Shown here piece by piece: positions 19,217-27,349 of a stretch of DNA of 64,000 nucleotides. The stretch's first letter is position 1; each line of letters begins with the position of its first letter. Both the position numbers and the translations under genes were made by a program. Source of the stretch: Haloferula sp. BvORR071 (GTDB lineage Bacteria; Verrucomicrobiota; Verrucomicrobiia; Verrucomicrobiales; Akkermansiaceae). Location: NCBI RefSeq assembly GCF_000739615.1, contig NZ_BATP01000006.1, positions 1-64,000 of the forward strand. Direction: 5' to 3'. The notes beneath the pieces were generated by a model. The model saw only the letters and a list, made by a program, of their open reading frames with translations. It was not told where the DNA came from and searched no databases.

Positions 19217-19969
19217 ATGCGATTGTTGTTCATCATGCTCCGCAAGGAGTTGAAGGGATATTTTCTCAGCCCCTTCGGCTGGGTTATCCTCGCCTTCGTC
19301 AATATCATGCAGGGCTTCACGCTCTCCACGGCATTGAAGGGGTTCAAGGACTCTCCCAGCCAGGACAGCTTGGTCTATTCGGTCTTCAATACGACCCTGT
19401 TTTGGTTCTGGTTCCTGTTCATCTTCCCGCTGATCACCATGCGGCTCTTCGCGGAGGAAGAGCGTAGTGGCACCTTGGAGGGTCTATTGACCGCCCCGGT
19501 GCGGACCTGGCAGGTGGTACTCTCGAAGTATGGCGCGGCCATGACCTTCTTCTCCCTGCTGTGGATACCCGGCTATTTCCAGTTCCGCATGTATGAGTGG
19601 GTCACCGATGTCCCGCCAGCCTACGCCCCCGGTGCCATGCTCGGGGCCTACGCCATCATTCTGCTGATGGGTGCCGCCTTCACTGCCATCGGTTGCTTGG
19701 CCTCTTCCCTGACCTCCAGCCAGATCATCGCCGGCCTGCTCACCATCGGCCTGCTGCTGCTGCAGTTCTTCCTCGGCTACGTCACCGTGATCTGGGGTGA
19801 GGATTTCCGCGCTGCGGGACTCTTCCACTACATTTCCAGTCAGGAGCACCTGCACTACTTCACCCGCGGTCTGCTGGATACCCGCCCGGCGGTCTATTAC
19901 CTGAGCACCGCGGCGCTGGTCCTCTTCGTCACCTACCACGTCATCGATTACCGCCGCTGGCGCCGATAA
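19217..19969 (+). CDS. ABC-2 type permease, GldF-like
   Basis: Membrane subunit of an ABC exporter of the type that forms part of the gliding/secretion-associated Gld complex in Bacteroidota and occurs widely in other phyla with unknown cargo. The 250 residues show about six membrane segments, an N-terminal RKELKGYFLSPFGWVIL typical of the family, and RLFAEEERSGTLEGLLTAP after the second segment, the hallmark cytoplasmic loop. The stop is 4 bp from the start of the GldG-like gene. Unusually, no ATPase gene is next to it: the gene upstream is pdxH. Confidence 0.9.
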   Translation: MRLLFIMLRKELKGYFLSPFGWVILAFVNIMQGFTLSTALKGFKDSPSQDSLVYSVFNTTLFWFWFLFIFPLITMRLFAEEERSGTLEGLLTAPVRTWQVVLSKYGAAMTFFSLLWIPGYFQFRMYEWVTDVPPAYAPGAMLGAYAIILLMGAAFTAIGCLASSLTSSQIIAGLLTIGLLLLQFFLGYVTVIWGEDFRAAGLFHYISSQEHLHYFTRGLLDTRPAVYYLSTAALVLFVTYHVIDYRRWRR

Positions 19970-19973
19970 GTTC

Positions 19974-21551
19974 ATGAGCAGCGAATCCGACAGCCCGCCG
20001 CAAAAGGCCGCGAAACCGATCCGCCGCTTCGGCATCGGGGTGCTCTCGATCACCCAGGTCATCTGCATGTTGATCCTTTACGTGACGGTGAACTACCTCG
20101 GCTCGCAGAATCATGCGCCGATGGATCTGAGTTCGGAGGCGGTTTATACCCTCTCCCCCGCCACCCAGCGCTACCTTCGCTCGCCGGTGGTCCAGGAGCG
20201 GACCGAGCCGATCCGCATGCTCGTGGCCTTCCGCCGCAGCAATCCGATGTATGAGAAGGTCCGTGTGCTCGCGGAGGAGTACAAGCGGATCTCCAACGAC
20301 AAGGTGAAGCTGGAGTTGCTGGATCCCGTGCGTTCGCCGGACCGCGCCCAGCAGGTCGTCGACCAATTCGGTCCCGTCTACAGCGACGCCTACGCGAAGA
20401 CGATCTTCAACACCGACCTGATCATCTTCGACGCGCGCACCAAGGAAGAGCGCGAGAAAGCCAACGGCGCGGGAACAGCCTTGGCGCAAACCAGCCCCCA
20501 CATCCGCTTCATCGAGGCCGAGATGATGGCCCGCTTCGAGACCGACCAGATGGGGCAGCGAAAGGTCACCGGCTTCCGTGGCGAGGACGCCATGACCGCC
20601 GGCCTGCTCGGGGCGCTCGAGGGCAAGGCCCGCACCGTTTACCTGCTGGTCGACAAGAGCGGCTACACCGCGCAAAGCGGCGATGACGTGCTGGTCAACT
20701 TCGAGAAGATCCTGCTGACCCAGAACGCCACCGTGAAGGCCGCCCGCATGGCCGATCTGGAGCGCCTGCCTGACGATGCCGCAGCCGTCGCGATCATCAA
20801 TCCCACCTACGATTTCAATGCCTCCGAGATCAAGGTGCTGGAGCAATACTGGCAGCGCGAGCGCTCCGGGATCTTCATCACGCTCGGTGCCAACGAGACC
20901 CCGGCGAACCTGCGCGCCTTCCTGCGCAACCAAGGGATCACGCCGGGCAACGACCGCGTGCTCACCACCAAGGGAGAGCAGGTCATCACGACCGTGCGCG
21001 GGGTCTTCGAGCAAGGCTGGGCCTTCACCGAGGACTTCGCCGACAAGAGCACCCTGCTCGAAGGCGCGACCTGCAGCCTCACCATCCGCGACAAGAACAA
21101 CGAGGAGCTCACCAGCAAGGGCATCATGCCCTTGACGCTCCTCAGCAGCGCTCCGGAGTTCTGGGCTGAGACGCGCTTCACCGCGCCGAACCCCACCTTC
21201 CAGTCCACTGAGGACACCCGTGGCCCGGTAGCTCTCGCCGGTGGCGTGGTCCGCGGCTCTTCCGCCCGGGACGACGTGGGCAACAAGGTCTCCAAGCTGA
21301 CGGTCATCGGAAATTCCGACTTCCTCTCGCCGAAGCACCTTTCCGACATCAACCGCAACTTCGTCGCCAGCAGCATGAACTGGCTGATGGGCCGCGAGGA
21401 ACTGACCGGCGCGGGCCCGCTGACCCTCGGCACCTACAAGCTGCCGCTGCTGGACAGCCAGCTCGGCTTCATCAACCGGGTGAACATCTTCTTCCTGCCT
21501 GCCTTTGCCCTGCTGATCGGTGCGATCGTCTGGTCGTCCCGCCGCGCCTGA
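19974..21551 (+). CDS. GldG-like ABC transporter accessory protein
   Basis: The 525 residues have one membrane helix near the N-terminus (about 23-42), a large extracytoplasmic domain of the ABC_transp_aux/GldG kind, and a C-terminal membrane helix (about 500-520, FFLPAFALLIGAIVW) ending in SSRRA. Typical phrases are LGSQNHAPMDLSSEAVYTLS, FRRSNPMYEKVRVLAEEYK, LELLDPVRSPDRAQQV and FVASSMNWLMGREEL. Sits in tight order GldF-GldG-DUF4340 (4-bp and 21-bp gaps), so probably one complex. Confidence 0.88.
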   Translation: MSSESDSPPQKAAKPIRRFGIGVLSITQVICMLILYVTVNYLGSQNHAPMDLSSEAVYTLSPATQRYLRSPVVQERTEPIRMLVAFRRSNPMYEKVRVLAEEYKRISNDKVKLELLDPVRSPDRAQQVVDQFGPVYSDAYAKTIFNTDLIIFDARTKEEREKANGAGTALAQTSPHIRFIEAEMMARFETDQMGQRKVTGFRGEDAMTAGLLGALEGKARTVYLLVDKSGYTAQSGDDVLVNFEKILLTQNATVKAARMADLERLPDDAAAVAIINPTYDFNASEIKVLEQYWQRERSGIFITLGANETPANLRAFLRNQGITPGNDRVLTTKGEQVITTVRGVFEQGWAFTEDFADKSTLLEGATCSLTIRDKNNEELTSKGIMPLTLLSSAPEFWAETRFTAPNPTFQSTEDTRGPVALAGGVVRGSSARDDVGNKVSKLTVIGNSDFLSPKHLSDINRNFVASSMNWLMGREELTGAGPLTLGTYKLPLLDSQLGFINRVNIFFLPAFALLIGAIVWSSRRA

Positions 21552-21572
21552 AGCAAAAGCCTGCCCGCCACC

Positions 21573-23624
21573 ATGCGCTCGGTCACCTTCACGCTCCTGC
21601 TGCTCGTGCTCGCCGCCGCGGTCACGCTGGTGGCAGCCCTGCGCTTCAAGGACGGCAATCTTGAAAAGCTCTTCGGCGCGCCGCCGGTCCAGATCGGCAA
21701 GCACCTCTACAAGTTCGATCCTCTCAAGGCGAAGCCCCACCGCATCCAGCTCGGCGGCAATGGTTTCCTCGTCGATTGCGTCTTCGAGAATGGCGAATGG
21801 ATCGCCGAATGCAGCCGCGTCAACCGTGGTGATGCAGCCAAAGGCGGCGACGAGAAGGTGGTGAAGGAGAAGCTCTGGAAGGACCGCATGGACAAGCGGG
21901 CCGCGGAGCTGATCGTCCAGTTTACGCTCGGCACGCAGGTCGTGGATGTGATCCCGAAGGGCAAGCTGGACACCGCCAAGGCCGGCCTCAAGGAAGGCAT
22001 CATCGGTGTGAGAATCGAGGACGATGCCGGCAACCTGCTCGCCAACTACTTCCTCGGCCACACCACCAAGTGGGTTTACATCGATCCGCAACAGGCCAAG
22101 CCCAAGCCAGGCGACCGCTGGCAGGAGGACAAGACCGTCTTCATCCAGCCGCTCGATCCAGGCCGCAGCGATGACACCTACGTCGGCACCGGTGACATCC
22201 ACTCCCTCTTCCGCGACGGCTTCCGCCACCTGCGCGACCACCACCCCTTCTACATTGACCCGCTGGCCCTGGAATCCGTGCGGATCCAGAATGGCGAGGA
22301 TGAGCTGGTGCTTGCCCACGCCACTCCGAAGGCTCCCTGGCGCATCACCAAGCCCCTGGACCGGAAGACCAATGCCACAGCGGTAACCAAGCTCTTGAGC
22401 GACCTCTTCAACCTTCGCGCCGTGCAAGTGAAGGACCGCTCGGAAGTGACCCTGCCCGAGGAAAGCGCGAACGGCCGCGAGCGGTTTTCGCTGAAGCATT
22501 TCTCCGTGCCCACGGAGACGACCCTGACGATCATGCCCCCGGCCTCGCCGGAAGCGGAAACCGTCTACGCCACCGTGAGCGACCGGCCCGACACCGTCTT
22601 CGAGCTCCGCCTCAAGCCGCTTCCCAGCCTACCCGCTACACCGAAAACCGCAGGCCTCCCTACCCCGCCGCCGCCGCCGAAGGACGACCTCGTCTCCTTG
22701 GCCGAAATCCCGGACACCATCAACGAGCTGCGGGACCCGATGTTGACCATGATCAACGTCGAGTCGTTGCAGGGCATCTTGATCAAGCCCTCCACCGGCC
22801 CGGAAATCCTGCTGAGCCGCGAAAAGCTCGGCGCGGACTGGCTCTACGGTGACACCCGCGGCGGCCCGCAGCAGAAGGCCAATGCAGTCACCCTCATCCG
22901 CATGGTCACCGCGCTGACCAGCTCCAAGGTCGAGGGCTTCGAGACTGACTCGGCCACCAACCTCGCCCCCTACGGCCTCGACCGCCCCGCGATCTCTCTG
23001 ACCTTCGTCTCCTTCGGCTCGGATCGCTTCGAATTGCTCTTCGGCCAAGGCCCCGATGGCTCTTGGTACGCCATGCGCGCGGGCACTACCTCGGTCATGA
23101 GCATCAGCGACGAGGTGGTCCGCGATATCTACACCCGCCTCTGGCAGTGGCGGCCGCCCTACCCGTGGTCAATGTCCGAGGCCGATGTCAAAGGTATCGA
23201 GCGCACGATGGCCGGGAAGCCAGACCTGCTACTGGAATACACCTACGTCACCCAAACCTGGAACACCGTCCGCGAGGATCTCAAGGATCGCAGCACCGAA
23301 TTGGTGACCGCCCGCGCCGACAACTTGCTGAAGGCACTGCTGGAGCTACAGGTGGAAGAGTGGCTGGCTCCCGATGATCCCAAGGCTCTCGAAGCCTTGG
23401 CCGACCCGACCCTGCGCTTTGGAATCACGGCGAACAAAGTTGAATACGCCAATGGAACCGCGGAGGTAACAGGAGTGCTTCAACATGTTCTGACCCTCGG
23501 CCCCGGCAGCGGCCCCATCGGCTCCGAGTTTTACTACGGCCGGGTGGACAAGGATCCCTACCCCTTCCGCATCTCCGCCAAGTATGCCGAGCGGCTGCAA
23601 GTGGACCTCTTCTCGGACAATTGA
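21573..23624 (+). CDS. DUF4340 domain protein
   Basis: A 683-residue protein anchored by an N-terminal membrane helix (FTLLLLVLAAAVTLVAAL, about 6-24). Most of the rest is predicted outside the cytoplasm. Repeated DUF4340-like lobes are seen, for example WRITKPLDRKTNATAVTKLL near 255 and the C-terminal NLAPYGLDRPAISLTFVSFG. DUF4340 proteins frequently follow GldF/GldG-like permeases; function in the complex is unknown. A small hairpin (AGGCC-TCCTTT-GGCCT at 23626-23641) right after the stop is a weak terminator candidate without a T-run. Confidence 0.85.
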   Translation: MRSVTFTLLLLVLAAAVTLVAALRFKDGNLEKLFGAPPVQIGKHLYKFDPLKAKPHRIQLGGNGFLVDCVFENGEWIAECSRVNRGDAAKGGDEKVVKEKLWKDRMDKRAAELIVQFTLGTQVVDVIPKGKLDTAKAGLKEGIIGVRIEDDAGNLLANYFLGHTTKWVYIDPQQAKPKPGDRWQEDKTVFIQPLDPGRSDDTYVGTGDIHSLFRDGFRHLRDHHPFYIDPLALESVRIQNGEDELVLAHATPKAPWRITKPLDRKTNATAVTKLLSDLFNLRAVQVKDRSEVTLPEESANGRERFSLKHFSVPTETTLTIMPPASPEAETVYATVSDRPDTVFELRLKPLPSLPATPKTAGLPTPPPPPKDDLVSLAEIPDTINELRDPMLTMINVESLQGILIKPSTGPEILLSREKLGADWLYGDTRGGPQQKANAVTLIRMVTALTSSKVEGFETDSATNLAPYGLDRPAISLTFVSFGSDRFELLFGQGPDGSWYAMRAGTTSVMSISDEVVRDIYTRLWQWRPPYPWSMSEADVKGIERTMAGKPDLLLEYTYVTQTWNTVREDLKDRSTELVTARADNLLKALLELQVEEWLAPDDPKALEALADPTLRFGITANKVEYANGTAEVTGVLQHVLTLGPGSGPIGSEFYYGRVDKDPYPFRISAKYAERLQVDLFSDN

Positions 23625-23667
23625 GAGGCCTCCTTTGGCCTGAAAGGATTTCCACGATAGGGAAAGC

Positions 23668-23690
23668 ACGTGGAAAGCGGCTTTCCGCGT
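23668..23690. promoter_or_regulatory. Palindrome upstream of toxin-antitoxin pair, candidate operator
   Basis: Ten-base arms ACGTGGAAAG and CTTTCCGCGT flank CGG, with one G-T mismatch. GGAAAG recurs nearby at 23661 and CTTTCCGC again just downstream. It lies about 58 bp before the toxin start. Toxin-antitoxin operons are usually autorepressed through such palindromes by the DNA-binding antitoxin, here CopG-like; the binding is inferred. Confidence 0.5.
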
Positions 23691-23748
23691 CCTTTCCGCT
23701 TCCCCATTTCCCGCAACTCGTGTTTTCTCCGGCCCGCAACCGTTTTCC

Positions 23749-24024
23749 ATGGAACTCGACCTCATCGACGTCCACTTCGACCTGAAGTCCACCAAGCCCC
23801 GGGAGCTCGAAGAAGCCCTCGAGGATCCCTTCGGCGTACGCCTGCTCCCAGACCAGGAGGACGGCCAGGACGCACGCTACTACGCCCTCGGGCGCACCGT
23901 GGCGGACCGCTACCTTTTCCTGTGCTTCTGGACCGACGGGAAACGGACCCGCGTCATCACCGCACGCCCGATGTCCGAGGGCGAACAGCGCTTTTACGAG
24001 CGGAAATACGCCGAGTTCAAATGA
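23749..24024 (+). CDS. BrnT-family toxin (variant N-terminus)
   Basis: A 91-residue protein resembling the BrnT ribonuclease toxin of type II toxin-antitoxin systems. The C-terminal half reads DARYYALGRTVADRYLFLCF, then RTRVITARPMSEGEQRFYER, which is the BrnT pattern (a G-x-T turn, a hydrophobic strand, then R-x-ISAR/ITAR and E...Y). The N-terminal F.WD..K...N..KHG motif of BrnT is not well preserved (FDLKSTKPRELEEALEDPF), so activity is uncertain. The TGA stop overlaps the ATG of the CopG-like gene (ATGA), so both are translated together. Toxin-first order is usual for BrnT/BrnA. Confidence 0.65.
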   Translation: MELDLIDVHFDLKSTKPRELEEALEDPFGVRLLPDQEDGQDARYYALGRTVADRYLFLCFWTDGKRTRVITARPMSEGEQRFYERKYAEFK

Positions 24025-24305
24025 GCCAGCCCATGCAGCCCATCACCCGCTGGTCGGACATCCCGGCCTTTGACGACGAGGAAGCCGAAGCCCGCTTCTG
24101 GGATACCCACGAGCTGGATGCCCGCTTGATGTCCGGTTCCGTTCACGAGCCGGATTCGCGCGAGTCGACCACCATCACCCTGCGCTTCGATCCCCGCATG
24201 CTTTCCCGCATCAAGCGGATTGCCCGCTCGCGCTTCCTCAACTACCAGTCGATGATGAAGCAGTGGCTGGCAGAGCGTCTGGAAGACGAGCTGCGCAAGC
24301 AGTAA
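24021..24305 (+). CDS. CopG/BrnA-like antitoxin
   Basis: Predicted antitoxin of the overlapping BrnT-like toxin; 94 residues. The N-terminal part has the phrase ARFWDTHELDARL, seen in CopG-type antitoxins of this class. The C-terminal part is a ribbon-helix-helix: strand TTITLRFDPRML followed by helices SRIKRIARSRFLNYQSMMKQ and LAERLEDELRK. The start is ATG at 24021, set by the 4-bp overlap. It probably neutralises the toxin and represses the operon at the palindrome upstream. Confidence 0.78.
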   Translation: MSQPMQPITRWSDIPAFDDEEAEARFWDTHELDARLMSGSVHEPDSRESTTITLRFDPRMLSRIKRIARSRFLNYQSMMKQWLAERLEDELRKQ

Positions 24306-24321
24306 TCCGGGAAAGACCTCC

Positions 24322-24720
24322 GTGCACCGCGTCCTTCGTCATCCCTTGACTTGGCTCGCGGCCGTAGCCGTGTGGTTCGGAGTCCTCTGGTGGCTGTCCT
24401 CGCAATCGCATCCCAAGCCACCGGGACCCGAGTTTGAGAACAAGGACAAGGTCCTGCATTTCGGCTACTTCTTCCTCGGGGGGATTTCCGCCGCGGCATT
24501 TTTCCAGAGACTAAGGCCCGCTTGGCCTTGGGAACGCGCCGCCCTGTGCTCGATCTTCTTCTGCCTCCTGATAGGAGCACTCGACGAGTGGCACCAGACG
24601 CATGTGCCGGAGCGCAGCGGAAACGACGCCGCGGACCTGACTGCGGATTTCACCGGAGCTTTTTGCGGAGCCCTCGCGGCAGGACGCTGTCGACGGCTTC
24701 TGGAGAAGAAGGATCTCTGA
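24322..24720 (+). CDS. VanZ family membrane protein
   Basis: A 132-residue VanZ-like protein; the family name comes from low-level teicoplanin resistance, but most members have no known function. Visible are the family phrase NKDKVLHFGYFFLGGISAAA, predicted helices near 12-25, 50-70 and 75-95, and LIGALDEWHQTHVPERSGNDAADLTADFTG, the most conserved VanZ segment. Start GTG at 24322, 16 bp after the antitoxin stop. It is convergent with the glycosidase-like gene. Confidence 0.88.
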   Translation: MHRVLRHPLTWLAAVAVWFGVLWWLSSQSHPKPPGPEFENKDKVLHFGYFFLGGISAAAFFQRLRPAWPWERAALCSIFFCLLIGALDEWHQTHVPERSGNDAADLTADFTGAFCGALAAGRCRRLLEKKDL

Positions 24721-24735
24721 GCTAGGCGCGGCAGC

Positions 24736-25482
24736 TTACTCCGCCACCATCAACATCGCGGCGAAGCGGTTGCTCCCCACCGGCTTGTCCGGATTCACCG
24801 CCATCTGCGAAATGTCCCCGTCCAGGAAGAGGGCATCCTTGCAGCCGAGCTTTAGGAAGAGACCCGCGAAGTCCCAGAAGTTCACCTCTTGGTCCTTCGC
24901 CGTCATCGCGAAGACCACCCGGCCCTCGCCATCGATCCCCACGCCATTGCGGTGCTTCTTGTTAGGTGAGCCCTCCTTGAAAGTCGGATGGCGCTTGCCC
25001 TGATCCAGCAGCAGGGGGCCGGATTGGATTCCGAGCCGCACCGCTGGCATCGGCTTCTCCCAATTCGCGAAGGTACCCGTTTCGTGGATGTAGGCCTGCT
25101 CGACGTCTTTGCCTCCGAAAGCCTTGCGGATCAGGAAGACGCCGTTGGGCTTGAGGAAGAAGTTCCCCTGCCCCGCCGCGATGTTGAGCGGGTGCAGCTG
25201 CTTGCCGCCCTCCACATGCAGCCCGGAGGGGATGCCCCCGGCCTCGAAGATCCCGGCATTCATCAGGAACTTCACTGTCTTGCCTTGCTTGGCATAGGCT
25301 GCCTGCACCTTGTCGAAGGTCCGGTAGGGCTCACCCTGGGCGTCTTTCCACGCCACTTGGACCAGACTGGGCTCCAGCCTTACCACCCGGAAGTCCGCGT
25401 CAGCATATCTCACGCTCTCCTCCTTGACCTCTGCCCACAGTGGCGCGGCGAGGAAACACCACAGGCAAGATACGAGCTTCAT
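24736..25482 (-). CDS. Exported phosphodiester glycosidase family protein (YigE/NAGPA-like)
   Basis: The 248 residues begin with a signal peptide (MKLVSCLWCFLAAPLWA) and have the fold signature of the NAGPA/DUF2233 family: FLMNAGIFEAGGIPSGLHVE, NGVFLIRK, AVRLGIQSGPLLLDQGK, NGVGIDGEGRVVFAMT and KLGCKDALFLDGDISQM. NAGPA relatives hydrolyse phosphodiester-linked sugars, but bacterial YigE-like proteins have no proven substrate. The ATG at 25482 was chosen for the signal peptide; the frame is open for 28 more codons upstream that do not look coding. It faces VanZ across 15 bp with no obvious terminator. Confidence 0.85.
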   Translation of the reverse strand: MKLVSCLWCFLAAPLWAEVKEESVRYADADFRVVRLEPSLVQVAWKDAQGEPYRTFDKVQAAYAKQGKTVKFLMNAGIFEAGGIPSGLHVEGGKQLHPLNIAAGQGNFFLKPNGVFLIRKAFGGKDVEQAYIHETGTFANWEKPMPAVRLGIQSGPLLLDQGKRHPTFKEGSPNKKHRNGVGIDGEGRVVFAMTAKDQEVNFWDFAGLFLKLGCKDALFLDGDISQMAVNPDKPVGSNRFAAMLMVAE

Positions 25483-25748
25483 GCCGGAAGAATCCGCCGG
25501 CCTCCTGCGGGTAGCAAGAAGCCCCGTGAGAAGAACAGGTGAAGACGGGACCATCCATCGCCGCAATTGCAGCCTGCATCCGTAGCTTCCATTCCGCTAA
25601 CCGCCCCGGAAACTTGGCAAGGGCGCCCAAAGTCCAATGGCACCCGAGTAGTAATCCCGCTCATCCTCCCGGCCACAATTCCGGCACAGTACATGCAGGT
25701 CTCCCTGCTCGACTCCCGTCGCCCCACCTTCCAGAATCCGTCCCGTCC

Positions 25749-27152
25749 ATGTCGCGCAGAACCAAGATCATCATCACCCTCGGCCCGGCGACGGAAGCCG
25801 AAGAGACCATCGGCCAGCTCATCGAACTCGGGACCAACGTGTTCCGCCTGAACATGAGCCACGCCAAGCACGACTGGGCACGCGAGATGGCCCGCCGGGT
25901 CCGCCGCGCCGCGGCCGAGCGCTCGGCCCAGGTGGCAGTCCTCTTCGATCTGACCGGCCCCTCGATCCGCACCGGCGATCTGGCAAAGCCCTACGAACTC
26001 AAGATCGGCGACATGGTCGAGTTCCGGAAATCCACCGCCGAGCCCAGTCTCCCGCTGTCCACCACCGTGAACTACGACGGGCTGATGGACGACGTGGCGG
26101 AGGGCCGGACCCTCGTCGTCGACAACGGCACGATGCTGATGGAGATCAAAGTCCGGAAGGACGACCGCATCATCTGCGAGGTCAAGACCGCCGGCAAGAT
26201 GGGCTCCCGCCGCCATATCAACCTGCCCGGCACCCGTCTCAACCTGCCTGCCCTTACCGACAAGGACCGCGTGGATCTCGCCCTCGCCGTGGAGTGCGAC
26301 GCCGACTATATCGCCGGTTCCTTCGTCCGCGATGCCGCCCACGTCCGCGAACTCCGTGACGCCGTGGAAGCCTTGGAAGGCGGGGCCCAGATCGTCTCGA
26401 AGATCGAAGACCAGGAAGCCATCCGCAACATCGACGCCATCATCCAGGCGACCGATGTGATCATGGTCGCCCGCGGTGACCTCGGCACCGAGGTCGCCTT
26501 CGAAGAACTTCCCATCCTCCAGCGTCGCCTGGTCAAGCGCTGCCACGAACTCGGCAAGCGCGTGATCGTCGCCACCCAGTTGCTGGAGTCGATGATTCAG
26601 AATCCCACCCCAACCCGCGCGGAGGTCACCGACGTGGCGAATGCCGCTTACGAAGAGGCCGATGCTCTGATGCTCTCCGGCGAGACCAGCGTGGGCCTGC
26701 ATCCGCTGCGTTGCGTGGAGGCGCTGGTAAAGATCAGCATGCGCATCGAGCGCACCGGCGGCCTCGGCTTCGGCCAGTGCGTGCTGCTGCGCGATGAGCG
26801 CCAGAAGGCCGCCCGCGCTGCCGTCACCCTGGTGGACACCCTGCCGGATGCCCGCTTGATCGTCCTCACCCGACGCGGCGTGATGGCGAATCACACAGCC
26901 ATGCTGCGCCCGCGCACCAATGGCTTTTATGCCTTCACTCCGAAGGACCGGGTCTGCCGCCAGCTTGCCCTGACCCGCAACATCGAGGCATTCAAGCTGC
27001 CCTTTGCCGCCACCATTGACGAGACCATCCAGCGGGCGATCGAAATGCTCCGCCAAGCGGATCTGGTCAAACAGGGCACCCCGCTGGTGATCGTGTCGGA
27101 CATTCTCTCCGACCACTTCGCGGCGAATTCGATCCTGCTCCACCACGCCTGA
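25749..27152 (+). CDS. pyk: Pyruvate kinase
   Basis: Phosphoenolpyruvate plus ADP to pyruvate plus ATP, final step of glycolysis. The 467 residues begin RRTKIIITLGPATE and continue VFRLNMSHA, GPSIRTGDL (substrate Arg region), KIEDQEAIRNIDAII (catalytic Lys), VARGDLGTEVAFE, and TQLLESMIQNPTPTRAEVTD with LMLSGETSVGLHP near 310-330. The C-terminal domain ends HFAANSILLHHA. The frame stays open upstream to 25539, but the family start is at 25749. Confidence 0.96.
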   Translation: MSRRTKIIITLGPATEAEETIGQLIELGTNVFRLNMSHAKHDWAREMARRVRRAAAERSAQVAVLFDLTGPSIRTGDLAKPYELKIGDMVEFRKSTAEPSLPLSTTVNYDGLMDDVAEGRTLVVDNGTMLMEIKVRKDDRIICEVKTAGKMGSRRHINLPGTRLNLPALTDKDRVDLALAVECDADYIAGSFVRDAAHVRELRDAVEALEGGAQIVSKIEDQEAIRNIDAIIQATDVIMVARGDLGTEVAFEELPILQRRLVKRCHELGKRVIVATQLLESMIQNPTPTRAEVTDVANAAYEEADALMLSGETSVGLHPLRCVEALVKISMRIERTGGLGFGQCVLLRDERQKAARAAVTLVDTLPDARLIVLTRRGVMANHTAMLRPRTNGFYAFTPKDRVCRQLALTRNIEAFKLPFAATIDETIQRAIEMLRQADLVKQGTPLVIVSDILSDHFAANSILLHHA

Positions 27153-27349
27153 GGCGGCCTCGCGGAGCGCGGGGGTTGGGCACTTTCTCTCGCCCGGGCG
27201 GTCGGCCCGGAGGGCTCACCACGCCCGGGGCTTCCGTAAAATCCCCAAGTTGTCAGACAGATTCCATCTTGCCGCCGGGTGACAAATGGGCTCTTCTCTC
27301 CAATGTGACACCCTCGTCACGTGGCCGAAAAACCCAAGCCTAACCCGAA

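Noticed and set aside
19941..22499. Long minus-strand open frame of 852 codons opposite the GldG and DUF4340 genes
   Set aside because: It mirrors well-supported plus-strand genes codon by codon; its product is low-complexity, Val/Leu/Gly/Asp/Glu/His-rich with no family motif, as expected opposite high-GC genes.
25479..27146. Minus-strand open frame of 555 codons opposite pyruvate kinase
   Set aside because: Shadow of pyk; the product has no recognisable domain and lies on the wrong strand for any neighbour.
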